A stretch of DNA of 64,000 bases from an uncultured Dehalococcoidia bacterium (GCA_951812795.1 OX638325.1:1-64000), one strand, 5' to 3'. Shown: positions 1 to 9,202, numbered from the stretch's first letter. Notes: generated by a model not told the origin, from the sequence alone. Numbers and translations: made by a program.

Positions 1-2
1 CC

Positions 3-392
3 GCAAAAGGCGCACCTACCGCGACGATGGTCAGCGACGACAAAGCCATTATCGATACCAAACTGTATCAAGAATCGAGCCAAGACCAAAACGAGGCCTA
101 TTCCCTGCTGGCGATCATCAACAGCATCACGTTGGCAAAAGTCGCAATAACTTTTTGCCCAACTAATTGGTCGAAAGATATCCGCCACCTCCACAAACTA
201 CCCATCCCGGAATTCGATCCCAACAACCCCGACCACGCCGATCTCTCCCGCCTAGGCAGGCGCGCAGATGTCGAAGCGGAAAATGCGATCGCCGGTTTGG
301 GTGACCCGGTGCCGTCCGTTACGAAGGCACGGCCCGTGCTGCGGCATGAGTGGCAGCCGAATAGCGGGGTGGCTCGGGGGTTGTTGAGGTGA
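3..392 (+). CDS. N-6 DNA methylase, C-terminal fragment (5' end outside the window)
   Basis: The reading frame is open from the first bases of the window, so this is the last ~129 residues of a longer gene. The first internal ATG, at 27, is unlikely to be the real start. The segment around residues 55-75 (RHLHKLPIPEFDPNNPDH) matches, from family knowledge, the end of the target-recognition part of large adenine-specific methylases of type I/ISP-like restriction systems, where a phrase like RHIHKLPIPxFDPxNPxH precedes an LG/LGRRA helix. The catalytic NPPF/Y motif would lie upstream, outside the window. Whether a nuclease is fused or adjacent cannot be seen. Confidence 0.6.
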   Translation, partial: AKGAPTATMVSDDKAIIDTKLYQESSQDQNEAYSLLAIINSITLAKVAITFCPTNWSKDIRHLHKLPIPEFDPNNPDHADLSRLGRRADVEAENAIAGLGDPVPSVTKARPVLRHEWQPNSGVARGLLR

Positions 393-410
393 GGGGGACG
401 AGGATATCGA

Positions 411-875
411 TCAGTTATCTGCGTCGCGGAAAATCAACATCACAGCTATCAAAATCGGCATTAACACGAACGACACAATCGCTGCCACGACCCAGACCAC
501 CGACAGATCGAACAACAACTTCAAGTTGCTAGGATGAATTTCAGCCTCCTCCGCCATCCAAAGATAGGCACTTAGCGAACTAACGAAACCGATACCGATG
601 GCTCGCAACCACAGAAAAAGATTGGCACTAACGCGGAAAGCTTCTGCCACAATCATGGCGGCCACCGATAAGGCGATCAAAGGCGCGAACAGCCCTGCTA
701 CTCCGGCGGGATCTTCATCCGTACCGTCAGTTGTCAACGCGGTGTAGAACGCAACGACGGCAACTACGCTCGCAACGCAATACACGGCGATTACTGAGAT
801 TTCGCGCCAGTTCACTTCAGCATCAGCTTCGCGCCGATAACTGTGCCGCCTATGCCCAACGGAATCAATCACCAA
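411..875 (-). CDS. Hypothetical membrane protein, about four transmembrane segments
   Basis: 154 residues. After a charged N-terminal tail of about 24 residues there are hydrophobic stretches near residues 27-46, 62-80, 85-105 and 123-150, consistent with four membrane helices and a short charged C-terminus (FRDADN). No conserved motif is recognised, so no function is offered. It converges on the methylase tail, and a tiny membrane-protein gene lies about 100 bp upstream on the same strand. ATG at 875 is taken as the start because it gives the longest frame; a later start near the first helix cannot be excluded. Confidence 0.55.
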   Translation of the reverse strand: MVIDSVGHRRHSYRREADAEVNWREISVIAVYCVASVVAVVAFYTALTTDGTDEDPAGVAGLFAPLIALSVAAMIVAEAFRVSANLFLWLRAIGIGFVSSLSAYLWMAEEAEIHPSNLKLLFDLSVVWVVAAIVSFVLMPILIAVMLIFRDADN

Positions 876-972
876 GTCTCAATGCCGATGCCGAGCCAGT
901 TTCTCGTTCTTTCGTTGCTAATTGATCGACGCATGGCTACTTTCTTCCCTCAACTGTCATTGCTTCCCGACT

Positions 973-1074
973 CTACGCTCCGCGCCGCCTACGAGTGGAA
1001 ACCACATCGTAGACGATGATGGAAACGCCGATCACAAAAAGCACCAATGCCACAATGAACAGTGTCGTAGCCAT
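973..1074 (-). CDS. Small single-pass membrane protein (33 aa)
   Basis: This frame of 33 codons starts with ATG at 1074 and is preceded by a strong ribosome-binding site, GGAGAAGG, 5 nt upstream. The translation is one hydrophobic helix (residues 2-25, TLFIVALVLFVIGVSIIVYDV) followed by a basic tail (STRRRRGA). This is the positive-inside layout of a genuine small membrane protein. It lies on the same strand as, and upstream of, the four-helix protein at 411-875. No family is recognised. The confidence rests on the Shine-Dalgarno sequence and on the helix plus basic-tail composition. Confidence 0.5.
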   Translation of the reverse strand: MATTLFIVALVLFVIGVSIIVYDVVSTRRRRGA

Positions 1075-1247
1075 GGTTACCTTCTCCTTGGTTTGCGAGT
1101 TACCTGCAGTCGACCAATGCGCATGGTTGACGTTCGTCTCAGGGTATACATTGAAGCATACAGATTCCTCGCCACTCGCCCAACAAGCGATCGTTGCCTC
1201 CGTGGCGTACCGTCAGAGCAATCCCGAATTGAATCTGGAAGTGAGAA

Positions 1248-1853
1248 ATGAACTGTGAAACCCCGTTGTGGCTGATCATTACCGGGCCCCCGGCGGCAGG
1301 CAAGACAACTCTGGCCAGACGGATCGCCCCAGACTTGAGACTTCCCTTGTTCGAAAAGGATGCCTTTAAAGACGTGCTTTATCAAACACTCGGCTTTGGT
1401 GACAAGAACTGGTCTCGGAAGATCGGGCAGAGCGCGATCAACATGATGTTTCTCGCTGCCGATCAGATGCTGGCGGCTGGGGCGTCACTCATAACGGAGA
1501 GCAATTTCTACAGGCAGTTTAACTCTGAGCGAGTAGCTGAATTAGCGGATAAGGCCGAGGCGAGGGTATTGCAGATACATTGCTCGGCCCCTCCGAATGT
1601 ATTAGTCAAACGAAACGCAGATCGCATTGCGCCTGCTAATTATCGCCCTGGCCACCATGTGATGCCATCCGAAGAATTGCTTGGAGGAATCGAATCCGGG
1701 ACGTGGGAGCCACTAAATGTTCCGTCAAAGATCATCCGTGTCGACACTTCTGACAACTTTGACTATGCAAATCTTCTACTTAGCATTCATGAGCATGCGC
1801 CTCATCTGAGCCGCGATGTCGACGAAAATCCGCATATAATCCCCTGCACGTAA
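1248..1853 (+). CDS. P-loop kinase / AAA_33-type ATPase
   Basis: 201 residues. A Walker A motif, GPPAAGKTT, lies at residues 13-21 right after a hydrophobic beta strand (WLIIT), as in the zeta-toxin/AAA_33/nucleotide-kinase group. Residues 34-37 (LFEKD) fit the segment where small-molecule kinases of this group bind the acceptor. Later parts contain an ITESNF strand near residue 84 and an arginine-bearing region (VKRNADRI) that could form the lid. The substrate cannot be told. GGAAG about 6 nt before the ATG supports the start. The C-terminal 30 residues look unrelated to the kinase core. The next gene begins within 25 nt. Confidence 0.7.
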   Translation: MNCETPLWLIITGPPAAGKTTLARRIAPDLRLPLFEKDAFKDVLYQTLGFGDKNWSRKIGQSAINMMFLAADQMLAAGASLITESNFYRQFNSERVAELADKAEARVLQIHCSAPPNVLVKRNADRIAPANYRPGHHVMPSEELLGGIESGTWEPLNVPSKIIRVDTSDNFDYANLLLSIHEHAPHLSRDVDENPHIIPCT

Positions 1854-1875
1854 CACCACCCTAGGGGCGCCCAAA

Positions 1876-3441
1876 ATCCCCAATAGATACGACACCATCA
1901 TCGTCGGTGCGGGCTCGGCCGGGGCCATTCTTGCGACGCGGCTGACTGAGGATCCGGATCATTCGGTGCTGCTCATCGAGGCGGGGCCTGACTACCCGGA
2001 TTTCGAGGCGATTCCGGATGAGGTTAAGTTCGGGTACGGGCATAAGAATCGTCCGTGGCGTCGGGCTTATAGTGATCATCGCTGGACTTTTGTGGCGCGT
2101 TATACGGACGAGGCGACGCCGGGTCTGGTGCCGCGGGGCAGGGTAGTGGGCGGTTCGAGCGCGGTGAATGCGCAGATTTTTCTAAGGGGCGTGCCTGAGG
2201 ACTACGACACTTGGGCGTCGTGGGGCAATGATCGGTGGAGCTTCGAGGAGTTGATGCCGTACTTTCGGATGATCGAGACGGACACCAACTTTTCAGGCGA
2301 TTTCCACGGGTCGGAAGGCCCCATCATCGTGCGACGGTTCGAGCCGGATGAGTGGGTTGAACCTCAGCGAGCTTTCTACGAGGCGGCACTAGCGAACGGC
2401 TTCCCGGAGTGTCCCGACCACAACGCTCCCGACACAACGGGCGTCGGTCCAACGCCGTTGAACAACCCCGGTCGAGTGCGATGGAGCACTGCGATCGGAT
2501 ATCTGAGCATCGCCCGCGAGCGGCCCAATCTCACCATTCAGCCCGATTGCCTAGTCCACAAGGTGTTGTTCGACGGCAAACGCGCGGTTGGGATCAGGGC
2601 AGAAGTGGGAGGTGAGGTCTCAGACTACGAAGGTCAGAACATCATCCTGTCGGCGGGCGCGATCGGCTCACCGCATCTGCTGATGCTGTCCGGCGTGGGG
2701 CCGACGGAGAGATTGGATGCCGTGGACGTGCCCGTGGTACATGAGCTTCCGGGTGTGGGTGAGAATCTCCGTGATCATCCGCAGGTCAGAATGGCATGGC
2801 GGACGCGCGATGGATTCGAAATGTCGGAAGACATTCCGGGTTGTCAGATCACTCTGCGATATACAGCGGCGGGTTCCCACCTGCCCAACGACATGCTGAT
2901 ACATCCGGGATCGCGTACCCCGATCGAAGTCCCAGCGTATCGACCCGGCGCAAGCGACGAACTCGGCATTGCAATGGTCATCTGCATCGACCTTGCCGTC
3001 GGCGCGGGACGCATCTACCTGCGTGGCAAAGACCCGCACATCCAGCCATTCCTCGACTACAACTATCTGGAGGACGATTTCGACACGGCGAGGTTGCGCG
3101 AAGGAGTTCGGATATGTCTCGATTTCGCCCAGGAAGAAAGATGGTCCAGCATGGCAAAGGAGCTAGTGGACCCAACGTATGACGACCTCGCGTCGGACGA
3201 ATCGCTGGATGCCTGGATCAGACGAAGGGTTGCGACCAGCCATCATGTGTCCGGCACCTGCAAGATGGGTCCCGCCTCGGATCCAATGGCGGTAGTAGAT
3301 CAGTTCGGCAACGTCCGCGGCCTCGAAAACCTCAAAGTCGCCGACGCATCCATCATGCCCGACTGCATCCGCGCCAACACCAACGTCACCTCCATGGTGA
3401 TCGGCGAACGAGTGGCAGCGTTCATCGGGGAGAGGCTATGA
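1876..3441 (+). CDS. GMC-family FAD oxidoreductase (choline dehydrogenase-like), start codon unclear
   Basis: This is an FAD-dependent alcohol oxidase/dehydrogenase of the glucose-methanol-choline family. The frame from about 1885 gives RYDTIIVGAGSAGAILATRL, the classic N-terminal GxGxxG Rossmann motif with its following helix. The C-terminal part contains TSHHVSGTCKMG (active-site His) and IRANTNVTSMVIGERVA, the family's C-terminal signature. The first standard start in this frame is GTG at 1966, which would delete the FAD motif. Between the upstream in-frame stop (1837) and 1966 there is no ATG, GTG or TTG. AGGGG at 1863-1867 lies 8 nt before an ATC at 1876, which is used here as a tentative start and gives ~521 aa, normal for the family. 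The stop overlaps the next gene by 4 nt, indicating coupling. Confidence 0.85.
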   Translation: MPNRYDTIIVGAGSAGAILATRLTEDPDHSVLLIEAGPDYPDFEAIPDEVKFGYGHKNRPWRRAYSDHRWTFVARYTDEATPGLVPRGRVVGGSSAVNAQIFLRGVPEDYDTWASWGNDRWSFEELMPYFRMIETDTNFSGDFHGSEGPIIVRRFEPDEWVEPQRAFYEAALANGFPECPDHNAPDTTGVGPTPLNNPGRVRWSTAIGYLSIARERPNLTIQPDCLVHKVLFDGKRAVGIRAEVGGEVSDYEGQNIILSAGAIGSPHLLMLSGVGPTERLDAVDVPVVHELPGVGENLRDHPQVRMAWRTRDGFEMSEDIPGCQITLRYTAAGSHLPNDMLIHPGSRTPIEVPAYRPGASDELGIAMVICIDLAVGAGRIYLRGKDPHIQPFLDYNYLEDDFDTARLREGVRICLDFAQEERWSSMAKELVDPTYDDLASDESLDAWIRRRVATSHHVSGTCKMGPASDPMAVVDQFGNVRGLENLKVADASIMPDCIRANTNVTSMVIGERVAAFIGERL

Positions 3442-4283
3442 CAGCCCAGTTCACGCTAAGTGCCTTTGGCGACGAGATCGACGCCGATGTTGATGAGCAA
3501 CTGCGCGTCCTGAACGAGCTCGGGATAGGATACTTGGAGTTGAGGAGTGCGTGGGGTACCAATGTCCTCGAACTTAGCGACGATGAAGTAGCTCGCTTGA
3601 TTGATCGATGCGATGCGCACTCGATTCGCGTGAGTTGTATCGGGAGCCCGGTCGGAAAATCGCAGATAAGTCGACCGATAGGGGAGGTTGTCAGCGATTT
3701 AGAGCGCATCATCGATATCGCCAAGATGCTCGGCACCGATCGGGTCCGCGTATTTTCCTTTTACCCGGATGACGAAGGTCAGCAGGCTGAATGCGTCGAC
3801 GAATCGATATCTCGACTACGCGCGATGGCAGATGTGGCGGGAGCTCGGGGCGTGGTTCTGTGGATGGAGAACGAGGGCGGTTTGGTTGGCGACACGCCTG
3901 AGAGATGTCGGGCAATCGTGGAGGGAGTGGACAGTCCGAACCTCCGATATGTCTGGGATACAGGAAACTATCCGCAGGCGGGCATCGAACGCTCCGTCGA
4001 CCGCGGAAGGCCGCTCTTAGCCGAATACACGGAGTGCGTGCAGGTAAAGGACTTCTTGACCTCTGACGGTACGATCACCGTAGCTGGCGAGGGAGACGGG
4101 CAGGTCCGCAAGTTGCTCATCAACCTCCGGGACGCGGATTACAAAGGGTTCCTGGCGCTGGAGCCTCACCTGTTGATCGCGGGTCAGCGTGGCGGATTCA
4201 GCGGCGCCGATGGGATGAAGATGGCAGCGGTGGCGCTGCGGGGATTGATGGCAAAGGTGGGTTGCGTGGAGGTCCGGGAGTAG
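3438..4283 (+). CDS. Sugar phosphate isomerase/epimerase-type TIM-barrel protein
   Basis: 281 residues of the AP-endonuclease-2/xylose-isomerase-like TIM-barrel superfamily. Expected metal-site segments are visible: VVLWMENEGG (Glu near residue 138), RYVWDTGNYPQAG (Asp/His-type strand near 173) and LALEPHL near the end. The ATG overlaps the stop of the GMC oxidoreductase (ATGA), so the two are translationally coupled and may act on the same sugar or polyol. Oxidation followed by isomerisation is inferred from the pairing. The exact substrate cannot be read from the sequence. Confidence 0.8.
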   Translation: MTAQFTLSAFGDEIDADVDEQLRVLNELGIGYLELRSAWGTNVLELSDDEVARLIDRCDAHSIRVSCIGSPVGKSQISRPIGEVVSDLERIIDIAKMLGTDRVRVFSFYPDDEGQQAECVDESISRLRAMADVAGARGVVLWMENEGGLVGDTPERCRAIVEGVDSPNLRYVWDTGNYPQAGIERSVDRGRPLLAEYTECVQVKDFLTSDGTITVAGEGDGQVRKLLINLRDADYKGFLALEPHLLIAGQRGGFSGADGMKMAAVALRGLMAKVGCVEVRE

Positions 4284-4459
4284 TTGCCTCATCAACTGAA
4301 ATGAATCGTCGGATCGCGGATTCATAGAATCAAATGTGGATTTTCAGACTGTTGATGCCGCGGAACTCCACTGCCGTTGAGCCGTCGTAAACAGTCTTTA
4401 GGTAAGGTCTGGCCGACGTCACTGGCCGGGCATTCAGATTAAACCGAGAGGCGAGATAG

Positions 4460-7400
4460 ATGGTCGCAGATTTGAAGTTGGCTGTAGTTGTTGCCTGCTC
4501 CGCACTGTTGCTGGGCGTGGTGATGGCGTGCAGTTCCGATCCGTCACCAACTCCAACTATTCAACCTACCGTCACCGCCACGTCGGTAGTCGAAACGCCG
4601 ACTTTGGTTCCCGAGCCGACCGCTACCGCTACTCCGGTAGTTAATACGCCGACGTCGGTTCCCGAACCGACCGCCACCGTTACTCCGGTAGCTAATGCGC
4701 CGACTCTGGTTCCCGAGCCGACTGCCACCGCTACTCCGGTAGTTGACACTCCTACTGCAGTTCCCGAACCGACGGCAACTGCTACGCCAATAGTGCCCAG
4801 TCCGACGTCGGTTCCCGAGCCAACGCCGACCGCAATTCCGGTAGTAGACACACCCACCGCGGTTCCAGATTACGCGGTCACACCGACGCCGGAAGCTCAA
4901 TCAGCCGATGCATTGGAGTTTGATCCATCGGTGGTTCGTGGCACTCTTGCAAACGGTTTGACCTACTACGTGAGGGGCAACGAAGAGCCGCGCAACCGGG
5001 CGCATCTGTCGCTAGTCGTCAAGGCTGGTTCGGTGCATGAAGAGGAGGATCAGCGTGGGTTGGCGCATTTCGTGGAGCACATGGCTTTCAATGGAACCGA
5101 GCGATTCGAAAAACAGGAAATCGTCGATTATCTCGAGTCTGTCGGCAGCTCCTTCGGTGCACATCTAAACGCGTATACCTCGTTCGATGAGACTGTGTAC
5201 TTTCTGGAGGTACCCACGGACGATCCTGAAGTGCTCGAAACCGCATTCCAGATCCTGAGCGATTGGGCTTACGCGATTTCCTTCGATCCCGAAGAGGTGG
5301 AACTTGAGCGTGACGTGATCCTTGAGGAGTGGCGCTTGGGACAGGGCTTTGGCGCGCGCTTCCAAGAAAACTGGTTTCCTCCGATCTTCGGCGAATCGCG
5401 CTACACCGAACGGGCCCCTATCGGCCTCCCCGAGATCGTCGAGACGGCTCCTCGCGAGCGTCTCGTGGATTACTACGAGCGTTGGTACCGACCTGGACTG
5501 ATGGCCGTCGTCGCCGTGGGTGATTTCGACACTGATCTGATTGAAGCCAAGGTGAAACAACACTTCGCAGCGCCGCCAGAAGGCGAGGCATCGCAGGCGC
5601 GCGCCGTCGGTTCTGACACGAATCGGCCGCGCTTCGAAGTCCCCATCCACGATGCTCCACGCATTAACGTCTTCTCCGATCCGGAGGCACCCGCGACTCA
5701 GCTGATCCTAGTGCGCAAGTTGCCTCCCGAATCTGGTCAAGACCTGCCAGCATACCGTCGCAATGCGGTTGAGACGCTCGCTTTCATGATGCTGAATGCT
5801 CGTCTTTTCGAACGTGGTCAAGCCGCCGATCCCCCTTATCTGGGAGCGAGTGGCCAACGTGGGGCATTTGTTGAAGCGACGGACATCGTGCAGTTCGGGG
5901 CATGGGTCGAACAGGACGGAATCGAGGAAGGGTTCGCAGCCTTGCTGGAGGAGATGCAGCGCGCCCGGCAGCACGGTTTCACCGAGGGTGAACTTGGCCG
6001 AGAGAAGGTCAACCTGTTGAGTTCAGTGGAAAATGCATACAAGGAACGGGACCAACGAAAATCCGGCGATCTGTCCAGGACATACGCCGACCATTTCCTC
6101 AACGGGACGCTGGTTCCAGGCCTCGATGCCGAATGGGAAATCTATCAAGAGCTACTGCCGCTGATCGCCTTGGATGAGGTTGACGACGTAGCGGCAACTT
6201 GGACCCAGACGGACAACACGGTGATTCTGATGATGCGTCCTGAAGACCCTGACGCGATCACCGACGATGAACTGGCGACGGTGGTCCGGGCACAGTTGGA
6301 ATCGGCCGACACTCTGCAAGTCGAACCGTACGTGGATGCCTTCGATGATGTTCCGTTGCTGGCGCAAATTCCAATGGCAGGTAGCATCACCACAGAAGAG
6401 TCAATCGAGTTGATCGACGCTCAAAAGTGGACGCTTTCGAACGGCATCACGGTAATCGCGAAACAGACCGACTTTCGAGATGACGAAGTGGTGTTCACCG
6501 CATTGAGTCCGGGTGGGCTTTCGTTGGTGACCGACATGGACTACGTGTCGGCGCTGTATGCGGACCAACTGGTTGCTGGCAGCGGTGTCGGATTACACGA
6601 CAACGTAACGCTAGACAGGTTGCTCACCGGCAAACGGGTATCAGTGTCGCCGTATATAGGGGATCTATTCGAAGGATTTAGTGGCAACGGCTCGCCAGAA
6701 GACTTGGAGACCCTGTTCCAGCTGATCACGCTGTACGCGACCGCACCGCGCCTCGACCCCAATTTCTTCTCGAGGTACGAGACAAGCCTTCGCAGCGTCG
6801 CCGAAACGCGCTCGGAACAGCCTGACGCGGTATTTTCCGACGCATTGACTGAGGTGCTGAGTCAAAACCACTTCCGTGAACGTCCGCTTACTCTCGAAGT
6901 GCTGGATGAACTCAGCATGGAACGCGCGCTGGCCGTTTACACAGACAGGTTCGCGGATCTGGGCGACGCAACATTCGTTTTCGTGGGTGCATTCGACTGG
7001 GAAGAACTGCGCTCGCTGACCACGACGTATCTTGCAAGTTTGCCGACGACCGGACGCGCTGAGGATTGGCGCGATGTTGGAGTTGACCCTCCAATGGAGT
7101 TGGTGGATCATGTCGTTCGTAGCGGTATCGAACCTCGCAGCATAACGGGGGTCGTCTTCGCGGGAGACGCGGAATGGGAGCGTCAGGATGCGTTGACGCT
7201 AAGAGCGGCAGGCGAGATGCTCCAGATCCGACTGCGTGAGCGCCTTCGTGAGGAGTTAGGCGGCACGTATTTCGTCAGCGTGAACGCGAACCTACAACTG
7301 CTACCTGATCCCGAGTATCAGATCTCCGTCTTTTACGGCAGCGATCCGGCCCGCGCGGACGAGCTGTTGGTGGAGGTTTTTGAGGCAGTCGACTGGCTCG

Positions 7401-7657
7401 AAAACGGCGGCGAACAGGAATACCTCGACACCGTCAAGGAACTTCTACGCACACCGAGAGAGGAGCAACTCCGCGACAACAACTTCTGGGTAAATCAGAT
7501 ACGGGCCACGACGCAACGTGGCGAACAATTCGCGGACATTCACCTATTCGAAGAGTGGCTAGACGCGATCACTCTCGACCAAATCGTTGCCGTGGCGCAG
7601 CTTTACCTCACCGACGACCGGTACGTAAGGGTTGTTCTGTTGCCGGAGGATGGTTAG
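4460..7657 (+). CDS. M16-family zinc metallopeptidase lipoprotein with Thr/Pro stalk
   Basis: 1065 residues. The N-terminus is a lipoprotein signal (LLLGVVMACSS, Cys near residue 22). It is followed by about six 17-residue repeats of the type PEPTATATPVVxTPTxV (residues ~34-138) that would form an extended stalk on the outer face of the membrane. The peptidase starts near residue 155. The inverted zinc motif HFVEH is at residues 203-207, and the distal Glu lies in ELERDVILEEW around 281-290. Length and a second M16-like half (from ~655) fit the two-repeat PqqL/insulinase-like bacterial zinc proteases. The second half lacks the HxxEH motif, as usual. It stands alone, with non-coding sequence downstream. 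Confidence 0.9.
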   Translation: MVADLKLAVVVACSALLLGVVMACSSDPSPTPTIQPTVTATSVVETPTLVPEPTATATPVVNTPTSVPEPTATVTPVANAPTLVPEPTATATPVVDTPTAVPEPTATATPIVPSPTSVPEPTPTAIPVVDTPTAVPDYAVTPTPEAQSADALEFDPSVVRGTLANGLTYYVRGNEEPRNRAHLSLVVKAGSVHEEEDQRGLAHFVEHMAFNGTERFEKQEIVDYLESVGSSFGAHLNAYTSFDETVYFLEVPTDDPEVLETAFQILSDWAYAISFDPEEVELERDVILEEWRLGQGFGARFQENWFPPIFGESRYTERAPIGLPEIVETAPRERLVDYYERWYRPGLMAVVAVGDFDTDLIEAKVKQHFAAPPEGEASQARAVGSDTNRPRFEVPIHDAPRINVFSDPEAPATQLILVRKLPPESGQDLPAYRRNAVETLAFMMLNARLFERGQAADPPYLGASGQRGAFVEATDIVQFGAWVEQDGIEEGFAALLEEMQRARQHGFTEGELGREKVNLLSSVENAYKERDQRKSGDLSRTYADHFLNGTLVPGLDAEWEIYQELLPLIALDEVDDVAATWTQTDNTVILMMRPEDPDAITDDELATVVRAQLESADTLQVEPYVDAFDDVPLLAQIPMAGSITTEESIELIDAQKWTLSNGITVIAKQTDFRDDEVVFTALSPGGLSLVTDMDYVSALYADQLVAGSGVGLHDNVTLDRLLTGKRVSVSPYIGDLFEGFSGNGSPEDLETLFQLITLYATAPRLDPNFFSRYETSLRSVAETRSEQPDAVFSDALTEVLSQNHFRERPLTLEVLDELSMERALAVYTDRFADLGDATFVFVGAFDWEELRSLTTTYLASLPTTGRAEDWRDVGVDPPMELVDHVVRSGIEPRSITGVVFAGDAEWERQDALTLRAAGEMLQIRLRERLREELGGTYFVSVNANLQLLPDPEYQISVFYGSDPARADELLVEVFEAVDWLENGGEQEYLDTVKELLRTPREEQLRDNNFWVNQIRATTQRGEQFADIHLFEEWLDAITLDQIVAVAQLYLTDDRYVRVVLLPEDG
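4607..4872 (+). repeat. 51-bp tandem repeat encoding the M16 stalk
   Basis: Five to six imperfect copies of a 51-bp unit (17 codons) sit head to tail. The start of the motif GTTCCCGA recurs exactly 51 bp apart, for example at 4607 and 4658. The repeat is in frame with the peptidase and gives Pro/Thr/Val-rich units. Copies differ at wobble positions and at a few residues, so the array is not freshly expanded. Confidence 0.85.
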
Positions 7658-8566
7658 CGGCGGATTTGAACTGTGATCGAGACGATCCATCCCGTCTTCT
7701 CTTCCACTATCACAACGCGTTTGGATCCTCACACTCTGCAGCGTGCTTTCCCTGCACAACACCTCACACGTCTCGATCACCCATCTAACGGGCCTTTGCC
7801 CTTTCAACCGCTTGTCGCAGTGATCATGTCGGCCGCTGTACCTGCGTCCCGTATCAACCTTGCGTCGGATGTCGAGTGGCGCCTTCAAGACACCGATTTG
7901 GGTCGGTTGACGGTCTGCTTTGCACCTGGCTGTTGTCACACCTCCTCGTTCCGGTTAGCCGCTTAGATTCGGCACGTCGGCACGTTTCATTGACCGCATG
8001 TTCCAATCTGAACAGCGCCCGAAAGGCACGATTGTCGCAGAGCTGGATCCATGCAGATCACCGCTGACTGACCCGATAACGGTCGATGCTGGTCATTGAG
8101 GTGATTGGAGGGAGCGAGCAGTCGATCTGCGCTTGCGACGGAGTGCCTCGACCAAGAGGACGTCCGTCTCCCTTCAACCATCTCGCGCTAACCGAGATCG
8201 GGGATCTGATTTCGTCAAAGGCTTGCGCACCACGCGTCGAGTTCCGTGGCAGGTTCAGTCGGGTTTGACTTTGCAGAAGGTTTCACACCCCCAACCCGGC
8301 ATCGCCTCCTTTTGGGACCCGTGAAATCACCGGTATCCCTCGGAATGGTTCGCACTCTCGTGGCTTTCGCCCACGCCCTGCGTTCGCCTTCTGATTCATA
8401 TTATGGCACGGATGTATGTGTAATGCAAGTGGTGAACTAGGATGGGAAGGATTTTGAAGGATGGGAGCGTTTGTTGTTTGGGGTTGCGGGGCCGGCTCCG
8501 CTATTTTGCCCTCACCCTAACCCTCTCCCGCCGAGCGGGAGAGGGGATCGTTGTTGTGATGCTCGT
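7658..8566. other. Long stretch with no recognisable gene; ends in repeat elements
   Basis: About 0.9 kb with no convincing coding frame on either strand. Short frames are present but have no ribosome-binding site or protein-like composition. From ~8437 there is an A/G-rich repeat (GTGAACTAGGATGGGAAGG...) that also occurs near 49250 and, inverted, near 49626. At 8508-8550 lies a palindromic repeat with an 11-bp stem (CCCTCTCCCGC/GCGGGAGAGGG). The segment between ~7680 and ~8430 has several G/C-rich inverted pieces, such as CGTGG...CCACG around 8355-8375, but I cannot assign it to any known RNA family. Confidence 0.4.
8508..8550. repeat. Palindromic repeat, family D (intergenic copy)
   Basis: The core is CCCTCTCCCGC-CGA-GCGGGAGAGGG, a perfect 11-bp stem with a 3-nt loop, preceded by GCCCTCACCCTAA. 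A second copy with the loop TCA lies inside the gamma-glutamyltransferase gene at 11842-11880. This intergenic copy shows that the element exists outside coding sequence. Confidence 0.75.
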
Positions 8567-8779
8567 TTATGAGCGACGGCTTGGTGGATGTTGCATGCGC
8601 ATGTAGATGCCGCCGGTTCGGAGTTCCGCGAGCATTTGGTTGAGGCGTTTTAGTTGGGTTTCGGGTCGCTTGGCGCGGGTGATCCAGCCGATGTAGTCGT
8701 TTTGTTGGTAGGCTGGGCGGGCTCTGTAGTCGACTACGAGGCCGTTGCTGATGAGCGCGTCTTCGATGAACTGGGGTAC
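8567..8779 (-). pseudogene. YdeI/OmpD-associated-like small protein, copy 1, start lost
   Basis: The frame encodes 70 residues (VPQFIEDALISNGLVVDY...) almost identical to the copy at 10055-10267. Here the codon at the start position is GTA instead of ATG, and no ATG, GTG or TTG lies between it and the upstream in-frame TAG near 8817. Family knowledge: short YdeI-type proteins in Chloroflexota and other groups contain the conserved stretch YQQNDYIGWIxRAKRxETxxKRLxQMLxEL, which is present intact. The body of the gene shows no frameshift, so the loss may be recent, or initiation may be non-standard. Confidence 0.55.
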
Positions 8780-8968
8780 GGGGTGGATCGAGGCGGCGAC
8801 GATCGCGACGGACCTCTAGATTGATGGTTCCAAACTCGAGGTGTGAGTAGCCTTCTCACGGTGCCCTAGGCGGCTCTCATCATTTGAGGGTCTTTGAAGC
8901 GTCAGGAAAGATTGTGACGTAGAATTCGACCGCTTCTTTGACCGGTCTGACGAACCAGATGACAAAAC

Positions 8969-9202
8969 GTGTGTATGTACGGCGATACCTCGGGCGGAAA
9001 TTGCGGAGAGATACTTAACACAACGTTCGATTTAGTGAACATAGAAACTTACATCTCGGTTGCGGGTGGCGACAGTGGCGGGCCGTTTTTCTGGAACAAC
9101 ACAGCCTTTGGGACGACGATCTCGTCAGCGGGATCAAACTCGGTTTACGGACCTGTCGATCACATCAAGGGCGTTCTAGACTTGGATCTGATATTCAACT
9201 AG
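8969..9202 (+). pseudogene. Fragment of a streptogrisin-like (S1) serine protease
   Basis: 77 residues. VCMYGDTSGGNCGEI resembles the vCxyGxTTGxxCGxV strand of bacterial chymotrypsin-fold proteases. AGGDSGGPFFW carries the catalytic-serine motif GDSGGP. The His and Asp parts of the triad, which should lie ~100-150 residues upstream, are absent, and an in-frame TGA at 8960 closes the frame. No matching N-terminal half is seen in the preceding 150 bp. It is best read as a remnant; a secreted protease cut by deletion is inferred. Confidence 0.6.

Noticed and set aside
4607-4872. Second possible CRISPR-like array
   Set aside because: 51-bp units are in frame, imperfect and encode a Thr/Pro stalk.
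7673-7966. 97-codon frame downstream of the M16 gene
   Set aside because: No ribosome-binding site or family resemblance; composition looks like random translation.
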